From Ophiodon elongatus (taxonomy: Eukaryota; Chordata; Actinopteri; Perciformes; Hexagrammidae): a DNA stretch of 64,000 nt. The first letter of the stretch is position 1, and each line of letters opens with the position of its first letter. The notes under the pieces were generated by a model. That model was not told the origin of the DNA. It saw nothing but the letters and a program-made list of their open reading frames with translations, and did no database searches. The stretch lies in contig JACSYO010002062.1 of the NCBI GenBank assembly GCA_016806645.1, positions 2,113,501 to 2,177,500 on the forward strand. Reading direction: 5' to 3'. The position numbers were made by a program, and so were the translations under genes. Positions 45,701-58,055 of the stretch are shown in pieces.

Positions 45701-47994
45701 GGCATTGTACCTTGTCCTTACTTACCACATACTTCATCATGTGTCTCAAACAGAGTAGTGTTAATATTTAATCTGCCTTCTGCGTCCTCATAGATTTTTG
45801 TTTTGACATCCTTATCTCTTAAAGTCATTACTGTAAAGGCATTTGTCAGTTTCCGAAATGCTTCATCTCAGAGTTCAGTAGCTGGCACTCTTTACCTCTC
45901 CAGTTATGAATGTTGTTGCTGATTGGAACCATCCAGTTCCTCTTCCATATTTGACAAACAGCCATGCTGGTGCCTCTGGCAGTCGAATGTAAGTTCCTGT
46001 TGCAAGAGGATTTTACAACAGCTACTTTAAGCTTTGCAGCTCTAGCGTAGGTTCAATCCCGGTTGTGTTATGAGTTAGAGTGAAACCAAAAAAATTCCGA
46101 GAACTGCTTTATTCTAAAATATGTGTTGAAAATAATAAGGAAACCTCTTTGATGTGAAGTGCCATTTTTAATGGCCATATGAAGATCAAGGTTGACATTA
46201 CGTTTGATTATGACGCCACATCAAAGTTTAAAAATCTCCAATGGATCTGTAATTTCATTCCATCCATATATGCAACGTGCATAGCAACATTTAATCAGGA
46301 CATTGTAATCATATGTGAGAGCACTATGCAAGAGGGCTGCCATCCCTATGAACCCTATGAACTATTAACCCATACCAACCACCCACATCCGGTTCATCTG
46401 CAATAAACTTAAACAATCCTGCGAATAAGACAACAAGTACGAGCCAATCAGAGGCAGACTGGGACGTGTCTTAGCTCGTGGGGGGGGTGGGGGGATCAAT
46501 CAAACTACCATAAATAGTCGGCCGCACAACCACCAATGGCTGGGAAAGAGGTAATTAATAACACTCAAGCACACTTATTGCGAGCGTGCCATTGGCTGTT
46601 TTTACATTATTCAAAGGGGAAACATTTGTCTTCACCTTAAATCACAGCAGAAGAGGAAGGATCTATTTTTTTTTTTTTCTTATGCTAAGTTCTGTTTGAG
46701 TCATCAGTAATTCAGCGTGTGTCCGAGGGCAGAGGGCCTGTACCGGGGGCTCTGAATGACATCCAGCGAGTGTGCTGCTGCTGCTGAGCATCGCCTTTGG
46801 CTTCCTTTGCATATTCATGCAATGGTTATACGGTAGATGGAGCAAAGGTCATTGCGATCCTCAAGAAAAATAGGCACAAGTGAGTAGGCAACACGGATCT
46901 GAGCCGCTATCACATACAGCATCACATACCGCCCACAACGTCTCTTCATTGAGCAGTAAGAATGAGCGGCAGGGGAGAAATTGTTCTGTCTGTGCGCTGG
47001 GTGTCTTCACTACAGTGTGGACGGGAATGACAGTCAGCCGGCACAGCGTACACAGATAAAGGTTTTTCTCCGTCTCTTTGATGCCACGTTCGCTCGCACA
47101 GGTAGACGGGGTTAAAAGAGATATGTAGTCGATCAAAAGAGCTGTCAGCCTCCATCCTTGTGGCGGCGCCCACGCGTGGCCGGGAGTCACGCTCAAAGTA
47201 AAGGACAGCACACATGTTTGGCAAGATACATCACACGGTGGCTTTGTTGTCGGGATACAAATGACGTGTGCTTTGTTAAAAACAGAACAAAATGTAAGGT
47301 TCAACAGAGATTAGGTGTTAATGTATATCCTACTGGATTTTGGTAGAGTCCCCTTTGCAGCGGGCTAATAAAGGAAACACAGCCTTGAAGGAGGAAAAAA
47401 ACACCTCAAACCAGAACTGTTCCACTCGTGATTTTGGATCGCTCAGCGTAGATTTGTGAACATGTGGAAAAGGAAAAAGTCTCTCGCATAACGACAGCCG
47501 TGAGACTTTGCACAGCTGCCGTGTGAAGGCACCGGAGCTCATTTTGTGGGCATGTAGCCGCGAAGCCGTTCTCTCTATCGTGAAATTAAGCTCATTTCGA
47601 AGGAAGGCTTTAACGAACGTGCCACGCGTCAACACTTCCACGTGCTGTTCCGAGCGGAACAAGACAAGCCACATGTGAACAAGAAGTGATCGTTTATGTG
47701 CCTGTTTTTCGACTGAGGCTGAGATTTCCCACTGACAGAACTGACAAGAAAGGGCTGCACAATGTGTGTACTCGGCAGGTTGTGTGCTTTAAACTTGGTA
47801 CTGCTGTACTCAGAGCTTTTTTATTGTTTGGGCCTTAGGTCAGCTTACCCGGCATCTGCAGAGACGTCTGATAGCAAAGACCTCAAGGACATAGATTATC
47901 CAAGGTTACAAGGTTACAAGGTTCATTTATTGTCATATTAGAACAGGGCTGCACAACAAAATGCAGTTTGTCCCATTTTGTTACATAAGAAAAG

Positions 47995-48036
<42 letters not shown>

Positions 48037-51000
48037 TGGAGGGGGGAGGAATATGATAATCTTCAGTATATGGGGTATATTGCAGTAGGTTGTTTTAGGT
48101 ACCACCATTTAAAGCTGCTACCTGTGGAATTTTTACATGATTATTGTATCTTTGAAATGAAGTTGATGGCGAAATTTTTTGACAAAAGACAAAATCCTGG
48201 CAATCTAAATCTAATTATTTTTGCCATACTGGTAGGATGGCGCTAGGGATCAGTTAGCGCGTGTTCAGGACGCACCGACTTGGCATGGCAGGCAGAGCTA
48301 CTGACGGAGTATAACAAGCGCCACAGTGTTCGTGCTTTGATGGAGTTCGTGTCACATGCGAAACTAAAAGTAAGGTCGATATTTTGTCACGTCAGAGTTA
48401 GTAACGTGAGTCATTGGTGTCGTTAGTCATGTGACTGAGTCGTCTGAATTGTTAATTAAGTTAACGTCGACCACGCTCTTTTCCTAATCCCAACTAAGTG
48501 TTTTGTTGCCTGAACTTAACTTCCTGTGAAGACTGGAAGTTTATATCAAAAAGACACTATACATGCAACGAGCGTATATTGACACGTCGTCACTGACACG
48601 TGCGAAACGGACGCTAGAGGGTTACGTAGAGCGTCACAGTTTGACGCTTACGCATACTGACCGAGCTGAATGATTTGAATAAACAATGTGTTGACTTTGT
48701 ATCAAGATTAATGGTCCCCAATGGATGACTCCCATCCTAAGATCCTGACTGTCTATCCGGCTCCAGCAAGTCAAATTTGTAAATTGTACAATACTTTGGT
48801 TTTTTAGTTATCTGCTAACTTTTTCCACTAGCCTCTGCTGTACTTTGTGTACTTTAATTAGCACATGTTAGCATGTTGAACACGACAAACAATGTACCCG
48901 CTATAAAACAGTATGCTAGCATTGTTAGAGCATGCTAACATCAGGAGGGCCTCACAGATGTGCTAGCTTAACTGTAGATTTGAAGTCCTGCTACCACGAG
49001 GGGGTGCTAACGCAAATATTTGAATATTTCACATATGGTGGCTTTAAAGGAAATAGCAAACAACTTATATCAGGACCAACAAAGCATTCATCCAAATAAT
49101 CTTCAGCTCAAAAGTTGGCACTTGCACACATTGCTATTGACACAAGCAACATCACTGCAAGCAAGAACTCAAGCTCGAAAAAGATTGGGCCGCGGAGAGC
49201 GTAGTTTCTGTGAACAAATGCTAATTGGACTGTTTGCACGCTATAAAAACGTGTAAAAACTTGAGATGTCATTGAGCGCTGCTTTGAGGCAGTATTCCTG
49301 GTCCACGGCACAAAGGAGTGGCTGCAGCTTCTAGAGCTGTTGTGTCTCATTTCAACAAGCACAGACACTCCTATAAATAATTCAATGTAGGAGTGGTGTC
49401 TGAGTATCCACCGGGGCGGACTGTTTGATATTTTATTCGGTGTCAAAAGGCTAAATCTGATTTTATACCGATATTCTCCTGTAAGCCAGTGGGACGATCA
49501 AGTGTGCATCTGCGGGGCCAAGGTTCAGTTCTTTGAAGGAGGTAAAGTCTTTCATATTAAGCGATCTCGCTCTCTGATTTACAAATGATTGAATCACAAG
49601 CTCTGCTTAAAGGGCTTTCGCTCGTTCCTCGAGGTAATGCGTCCTGTTGTTGCGCCCGCGCTTTCCCACGTTCGCACACCGAGGTAACGTGAGCCGCATC
49701 ATCAAATCCCTGAAAAACTACGATTTAATCCACTGTAGGCATCTTCACAGTACACCGTCACACTTGCTCCACATGAGACTCTGCAGATAAAGGGTCGTGC
49801 ATTATTCATATCTAAATTAGCCGTATTAGACTCACGCCTCGTACATTAGCACAAGCCCCCCCCCCCCCTCTCTCTCTCTCTGTTTGCTCGTTTTTTAACA
49901 CTTTACGAACGCCAGCGCGGAAATATCCGAACTTTTCACAAACATTTGTTTTCACCGGATCATCATCGCGTCACGACAAATATGAGGCAGAGAAGAGACA
50001 GGGCGAGTAACGACCCGGGGCGATGAATTATGAATGAGGAGGGGAATACATAATTTAGCGGGATTTTGTTGCATATTTTATGGTAATCATTTCCTTTCAT
50101 TTGCGAATCACAATTGGCCCAGCGCAGAGCCGACATTAAATGCAAACACAAAATCCCAATGCAGCGGGCGGCCGGATAAACTTTTTCTAAGTGCTTGATG
50201 ATTTATGAAATTGTGTAATACGGCGCTGTGTGTTTTTAGACGCGGGAGCAAGCACTTCACTTGAAGGTCAGATGCTTTAATCCCCAAAATGGAAACTAGG
50301 CAACAGCGCGCGCAAAAAAAAAAAAAAAAAAAGCTTCTTTTTTATCGTTTCGCTTTATCTCTTTTGGATATTTTGTCGTCGGTTCTGTGCCCTTCATGAT
50401 GTCGGATCAGGACTTGTTCAGTTGTTTGCAGATCGGTATTAATGAGCTACACACAGCACACCAATAGAGGATATTTGATTTTAATCTCCCATCCTTGAGT
50501 GTCATGATGTCTTGATGTCGCTGCAATTTCTCACCAACAACACTGACCGTTATAAGACTGACATGCTTCTATGTGTTATGCATGTATGTAATGTGTGTAA
50601 TCTGACGCTGAGCGTAAGGTAAGTACCAATAAGGTATTTCCTCTTCCTCTTTGGTTCAGCTTAAAAATATATCACAAGGGCATCCAAAGAAAACCAAATG
50701 TGCTGATGGAATTGGCCCTCAGTGAGGTGCTGCCATCTCCTGTTGGCCAAGGGGCGATGCATAACCACCACCAACGTTCTTGTGCCGCAGCTTTCATACG
50801 CTGACGGTGATAAGGTGACACATTTGTAACATCACCTCTGCGGCAGGAAATCAGAGTCAATTGAGTTATTTTCACCCAACGTGTCACCAAAGCGTTTACA
50901 ATCAGATTTGTGTGATGCTTCCACAGAGCCTGTCCGACAGTGACATGAACCAGTTCAGTCTCATCCACCGACCGTAAGTAAAAGTTTTACGCCGCTGTCA

Positions 51001-53402
51001 TCGCACACCTCAATCAAACACCTCCCTGTCTTCCTTTTCCTCCCTGCTCCCATTCTTCTCTCACCTCCCTTTTGCTTGTTGTCGAGGGAACAAAACACAG
51101 CGTGCTCTTCATATCTCATCGGATAGTCAGCTTATTAATATTGATATTAATAAGCATGAATTCTGAGTGACAGGATACTGGAGGGAAAAGCGTATGGTAG
51201 AATATATAAAAACCTAGATACATGACAATAAGAGGATACCTCAGAAACAAAATTACAATGTGTTTAATGTGTGTGCGCGTGTGCGTGCACAGTATATTTG
51301 TACTTGTGTACATACAGCTGGGTTAGTGTGTGCATGTGCAGATGTAAATGCAGAGTTCTGTCTGACTGCACCTGTAATTAGTCTGCATGTTTGTTTGTTT
51401 GTTTGTTTGTTTGCAAGGTGTGTTCCTGTTCATGCAGGCCCACATGTGTGTGTCTCACGAAACAACAGTGATTATGTGAAATGACCCCCCCGTAAAACCC
51501 TTATATTTATTATAATTTAATCTAAATAATAAATTAAACTGTAAATTAATGAATAACGTTTTTTAATAAAACGATACATCTCTGTGTTTGAAAAAAATCT
51601 ATTTAAATTTATGGTTAAATACAAGCTAAAATAAATACCAAACTCAAGGGAAAACTCCCCTTACGCTTACATTTTTAAGTTTGCAAAGTCGTTTCTCCAC
51701 CAATTAGAATTAAATAATGTAAATCCATTGCCAAGTCTATTTTCATTTCAGCACTAAGGGTGCGAAAATGCAAGTGAAACTCATATTTGTTCACCCTGCA
51801 CAAATATGGCAACTATAAGCAACCCGTCCTGGGCTTCCATACTTCCTGTTTTGTATGTGGTTATTCAAACACTTGACTCAGGATGTCAGCATGTCATTGC
51901 TTTTACTACATACTGCAGCTGCCCTTGCAGAGTACATTCAGTTACATGCAGTATGCATTCAATTGGGACGTACTACTTCCTCATAACATTGAACCTTAAC
52001 TTTGACCCTCTTGCTCATTTATCATGTGCGCAGAGGATTGTGGATCATAATTACCATAAAACATGCAGGCTTGCATACTGCAATATACGACCAGATACAG
52101 GAGGACATCCTGGCATTTTTGGCAATTGGGACATACTAAATATTTTTCTGTCATACTATATTAAATGGTATTATGGGTATTGGAACACACAGGGGGAATA
52201 TCCTCCTCTCCTCTTAGACAATGTAGAAAAAGCTACAGAAGTGACTATGTACTACTACTACTATGTACACAACGTTTTCTACTCTCTCACGTAGCCAGGA
52301 ATAAACCAGACTTCTTAACTGGAAAACACGTAGTGAAGTGAAAGGAATTAAAATGTCTCATCAGCACATACGTGTCCCAAATGGTTTCACATTAATCTCC
52401 ACACCAAATGGTGACTAAAAACTTTGTTCATCGTGAGTCATACGCAGCAGGTTCCTTCAAAATCCAAACCTGACTCTTTATTAATCCTGGAAGCACATTT
52501 CTGACCACATATGGCCTGGTTTCTCCTCCTCTGCTGTGGTTGACTGTGATTAGAGGTAAAACAGACATTAATATAGCAAAAAAAAAAAAAAGCCATCAAG
52601 ACTTCCATATGGTTTTGACCTCCCAACCATACGATTTCACAGTTTTAAACGTAAACTTTCTACATGCGTCACGGTTTATTTCCTGTTGAAGTGTAGGTGA
52701 ATGGCATCAGCTGACAGGAAGTAAACATGGATCTAAGTTGTTGACTGCCAACACAATTCTGTGGAAACCACGGACTGTATATAAAATGTGGACGTGGTCA
52801 CCGTGACGTTTTGAGGCCTCGAGCTAAGGAGCTAAGTACAACCGAACGCTGTATAAGACATTTTTAGACGTCCAAAGGGGGGGGGGGCAATATTATTCTG
52901 AAGGCCTCGTCCAGTGATGTGATTCTGGTGATGTAACGTTATATACCGGTGGCTATTATCAGGAGTTGAAAACGGGAAGGAAGTGGAATTGAAGAGGATC
53001 AGGAGAGATGTGGTGCAACAGGTTTGTTTACTGAAATCTGTTGTTGAGTGTGTGTGTGTGCGTGTGTGCGTGTGCGTGTGTGCGTGTGTGCGTGTGTGGG
53101 GGAGAGTAAGAGACAAGGAGTGGAAAAGGGAAGTGATATATCTCTCATGCAGAGGCTGGTCAGAATTGAACTCCCTCCTCCCCTCTATCACAAAGACGTG
53201 ACTCGTAGACAGCCGCAGTCACATATCTGCAAACACTCCAGCAGCCCACACTTAATGCAGGAGAGGACTCAAGATCTAAGATGTTAAACATGAATATGGA
53301 TACGTTAAGTAAGCTCGCTGCTCCTGCTACGGCTAAGATTCGGTAAGGAGTTCGGTTTTATTTGATATTTTGTGTCAATGACACAATGGCACTTTTAATT
53401 AA

Positions 53403-53441
<39 letters not shown>

Positions 53442-53442
53442 T

Positions 53443-53496
<54 letters not shown>

Positions 53497-56400
53497 TATA
53501 TATGTAAATTCATGTGGTGCTTTGGACAAAAAGTAAACCACAACATTTGGGTAATTTGTGTTTAGTCTAAAAAAGACAATGCTTTTAACGTTAGATAAAT
53601 CAGAACTTAATCCCAAACCTTTTTCAGAAAAGCAACATAGAGAATTCAAGAGAAAATGAGGAGTGACGTCTTCCCTAAGCGCCCTTTGAATGCTGACAAT
53701 GGCTACGTGTTCAGCTCATTTTCCCCCGAGGACTTGTTTCTGAATGACAAATCGTGTTTTTTCCAGGCAGCTTCAGAAGATCGTCCAAGACATCAAGAAG
53801 AACGACGGCAGCTTGCTGAACAAACTGAGGAGGTCAGTCTCCCGAAAAATAAATCTCAGCCTCTTCACTGCACTCTTTGCAGGCCTCGCTAATTATCAGG
53901 AGCCAGATGCCCGACGCCTCTGCGCGGCGCATGTATGCATCATTAGAGAATGTCAATTCCTCTTTCACAAACCGTTGGAATAAGTGTAAGAACCGCAGAC
54001 CCAAAAATAACGTAAACAGATGGCTCTTTCGTTTTCCTTTTCTGAAATTAGTCCCCTCAAAAGGACAGACGCCGTAATGACACACGTTGTACAGAACCCA
54101 CTGGTTCTCGGCCTGTCTGCTAAAGGCTCACAGCGGCCCTGCCAACCGCTTTTCACAGCGCAGGTGTCCGCCCGAGACGTGTGTGTATGCAAATTAGGAC
54201 GTCTCTCTCCCCCCCCCCCCCCCTGCCACCCGAGAGACAAAGTGTCGTTTTGCCCTGTGAAGTCATTCATTGCCTGCTGCTGATGTCAGTGTCTCTCTGT
54301 ACGGCAGGCTGAAGAGCAAGCCGCTTCCAAAAGTGCCTGCGAGAGATTACAGAGGTAAGAGCTGGGACGCCATCGCCGCTTCCACGAGAGGGTTGAAATA
54401 ACACATAATAATAACAACAATAGCAATGACATCCACCTGTGTCCATGTCTGCCTTGTGATGATGCTCAAAATGCCAACGTGTGCGATGAAAGAGTCACTG
54501 TGACTCTTTCACGGTCCCCCGTCTCCTACTTTGGAATCATGTTAGAGTCGGAAGGGGATCTTTAAATATCTCCTGTGGACAGGACACCTGTAACATATGG
54601 GGCATGTGAGCGAGGCCGGCTTGAAAAAGATGGAGAGAGCCGAGAGGTTTGGATTTCTATAACCCAATCTCTCATAATTGCGCACCAGCAACACAACATG
54701 TGTTTGAGGAGGGTATTCATCTTCCTCCCCGCACATACACAGAAGAGTACACAGTACATACGAATATTATAATATGTATACTGTATATTACAGGAATATT
54801 ATTACTGATGCATTATTATGTTTAATGGCACAGTTAATACAGTTATACCTCTGGGTAGTTTCATCTTTGCATCATATTTTGTAAACTGATCAAATGTTTT
54901 TTAAGCAAAATCTTGCACAACTAGTAGATGGAAGTCAGAACAGTGTGTGAAAAGTACCATATTTCCTTTTGGCATTTAGTGGAGTAGATGTATTAAATAA
55001 AACATTGGAATGCTCGAGTAATGTACAAGTAATTTGAGTACAACAGATGTACACATGTACACATCCTCTCATATTGGCCTTCTCCTCTCCATCGGCAAAA
55101 AAAGACCTACTAGATCAGCCTGATGAAAGCCTCCGTGCTCATGAAATGTCCAAATACATACATATATATATATATATATATTGTTTCCTCTTTTTGAACA
55201 CTGCAAGTGAACTTCAGGGAACAAGTTTCAAGAAACACGCTGCGGCAAATTACGTGACTCTTCTGCTCAAACTGTATTAAGAAAAAAATAAAACAATGAT
55301 GTCACTTGTGGAGAGATTATGCAATAGTTCAAGAGGTGAGGAGATGCGCTCCGCTGGTTCTTCAACCGTGGGCTTGGCTCTAAAATGAGAGAATATGCTC
55401 TGACACCTGCTCGGCTGAATTTAATGCTGGGGTTTGATGTGTTGTTTTTTTTCTAACCTGGCTGGGTTTAACAAAATAAACAATTTGCTTTTACGTTTCT
55501 CCCTCGTTGTAAAGAAACTCCCTTTTTTAAATGTTCACAGATGACCGGGAAGAAGATGAACTGTCTGATCCGGATTACGTAAGTTGATTCGTAGGTAATT
55601 CAAAGTGTAGTTTTTGCCTGGCGTCTGTTTTCTTTTTCGAAACATGACAAACATGTTGTTCCCAGGATAACGACATGTATGAGGATCCACACGATGGCCA
55701 GGACGACAGCTACGAGCCTCCACCCAGCCACAGGGCCTTCACCACGACTCCCGCTGCTTCCTTCTCGAGGGGGGAGTATCTCGGTCAGTAACGGTCACCT
55801 GACGGGGAAGAACAGATCATATCTGCACTAATTATTCCCACCCCGAATGGCTACCAAAACTCTCCCTCTCCTCATGGGGAAATTCTCCTTTTTCGCACAC
55901 AGTTTCTGTTCTTCAACAACTTCTCCTTTCCAGCGATCGCTCTCTCCTCCAGCTGGAGTCGCATCGCTCCTCCACTTGCCATCTTGACGCCGTTGGGCCG
56001 AAGCCACAATACACAGGGGTGGGGGGGGGGCGCCTTCAGAACGGAGCTTCATGCAAATGTTGACGCCCCATTTCCGCTTCTGCTTCTGCTTTCCAGACGA
56101 CCGCCATCACCGGGCCTGCCGGCCTCCCAGGAAGCCCTTCCGCCATGGCAAAGACTCCAAGCAACTGCCCCCCGAACCCACCCAGCAGGGGAGCGATGAA
56201 GTAAAGCCACTTCCCCTGTACCTCACACATAGCTTGACCACAAACGCTGCCGTGGGTCTGGGAGAATTTCCCCATATCCTGTGCATTGCGAAATACCTTC
56301 CGAGGAGTGCGGACGGCTGAACCCGTTTTCACAATGTGTCGCTTTGCAGGAGGACTACATCAATCCCGACTTCAGCAACGACGACGACAACTACGTGGAG

Positions 56401-58010
56401 CCCGCGGGGAATCCGTCCTCCAGTAAGATGCACAACGGAATAGAGAGGAGGCAGAGTCTTTGATTAGAGTATATGAAAAGGAAACGTCATATGGATACCA
56501 CTGCTGCAAGGATTATAAAAAACACAATCCAAAAAATAATGAGAATGATGAGAATCTTCGTGCCTCTACACAGATCCTGTGATGCATGGTGGGAGCAAAG
56601 CAGGGAGGGAGCGTCCCATGTTGCACACTCCTTTACCAGAGCATCGACACGTTCCCGGTAGGTACGACAGTAACCATGCTGCACCTCGGCACCAGTTGAC
56701 GAGGGGGTCGACCTCTAGAACTATTGGTCCTGATAACGTGCACACATCGCGACTCTCTGTGTGGAATACACCCTCTGAAAATGTACTGTAACACGAGGAT
56801 AAACTGCAGCGTTGACTGCACTTAATTGGTTGTTAATTTGACCATGTGCCTCCAAGCATGGTGATGTTAGACTAAGACATGAATTTTTTTTTTTTTCTTT
56901 TTTTTTATAAAAAAATATAAACAATTGTCCGTAGCTTTAAAACAAGACAGTTTTTTCTGAAAAGTTATTTTGTTAGTAAATAGTGGCCACGCTAGCGGCT
57001 CTGTGAGTTTTAGCATGCTAACATTTGCTAATTAGCACTAAACATTAAGTACAGCTGAGGTTGATGGGAAAGTCATTAGTCTCACAGGTTTTTGGCAAGA
57101 GGCAACCTCCGGTTCAGAAAAGTGAAGCCAAGTGCCGTAAACCTGCATTCTTTCAAACGGCCATCAGGGGGCAACACCTCTGGTTGCAAAAAGAAGTCTG
57201 ATTGTATAGAAGTCCATGAAGTCTCTCTTGATTTATTCCCTCAGTAAACATTGTAAACATGAGTTTATGGTCTAAATCTCTAGTTTCAAGTCTTCAATAC
57301 AGCATGATGTTCATTTAGTAAATTATGGTCCCATTTAGAATAAACTAGACCATAATGCTGGGTATGCTTTAGGGCGGGGCTACCTTGAGACTGACAGGTC
57401 GCTACCACGTCTGGGAGTTGTCAGTGTTTTCATCTCACAACTTTAACCTTTCACAATGCGTTTTCACTTCGTGAAAGTCAATTGTAATATTTTGGTCGGT
57501 ATTCGGCCATAAACAAAAGTATTGGACCAATTAAAATTCCGACCTGATGATGGCGCTAGATAAAACATTATGGAATTATCAAAGTCATTACAGTTAATTC
57601 TGGGAGAAGGCATGTAGACATGTACCACATTTCACGGTAATCCATCAAATGTGTGTTGAATATGTGACATTTCACTCCAAACCATAAAATGTCAACATCA
57701 TAAAGGAAGAATGAATGTCTGTACAAAATTCCACGCCAATCCATTAAAATAGATCTAGTGATATTTCCCTGGATGAGTGAACATTTGTTTGGATTCATCC
57801 TCTCGGTACAATGAATATCTGTACACCATTTAGGCCCATTTAAGTGGTGGCCCGACCAACACTGCCATGTTGCCAGCGTGGCTGAACATGAAAAAAAAAA
57901 AAAGAAAAAAGGAGGGCCTCCATTGCGTCTGCAATAATGAATGAACAGATTACAGGCCTATGCATGAGAGTCTTTGTAAATATACTACAATGAGAGACAG
58001 CCAGTTAGCC

Positions 58011-58055
<45 letters not shown>

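Larger units (their letters stand above)
43079..50926. other. blnk intron S2-S3, about 7.8 kb
   Basis: No exon recognised. Contains family A (44520-44900 and 48830-49015), family D (48345-48660), an AT array and a retroposon tail in reverse (47905-48034). The stretch near 49880-50240 is free of obvious repeats and may be conserved non-coding DNA. Minus-strand frames at 46861-47304 and 47330-47674 have no family resemblance. Confidence 0.6.
50974..53295. other. blnk intron after S3 / promoter region of the short form
   Basis: 2.3 kb. Includes a (GTTT)n run near 51391-51411, a MITE-like A/T-rich stretch around 51870-52200 (gives an apparent 162-codon plus frame that I do not accept), a G run near 52878-52888 and an interrupted GT array at 53046-53098. 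ETS-type motifs stand at 52972-52986 and 53123-53136. Confidence 0.6.

Noticed and set aside
46030..46075. tRNA-like B-box (GGTTCAATCCCGG)
   Set aside because: No A-box or cloverleaf could be drawn at the right distance upstream. At best a remnant of a tRNA-derived SINE.
51806..52294. Plus-strand frame of 162 codons
   Set aside because: The DNA looks like a decayed MITE (GCAGTATGCATTCAATTGGG-type wording). The protein has no recognisable motif and a biased Tyr run.
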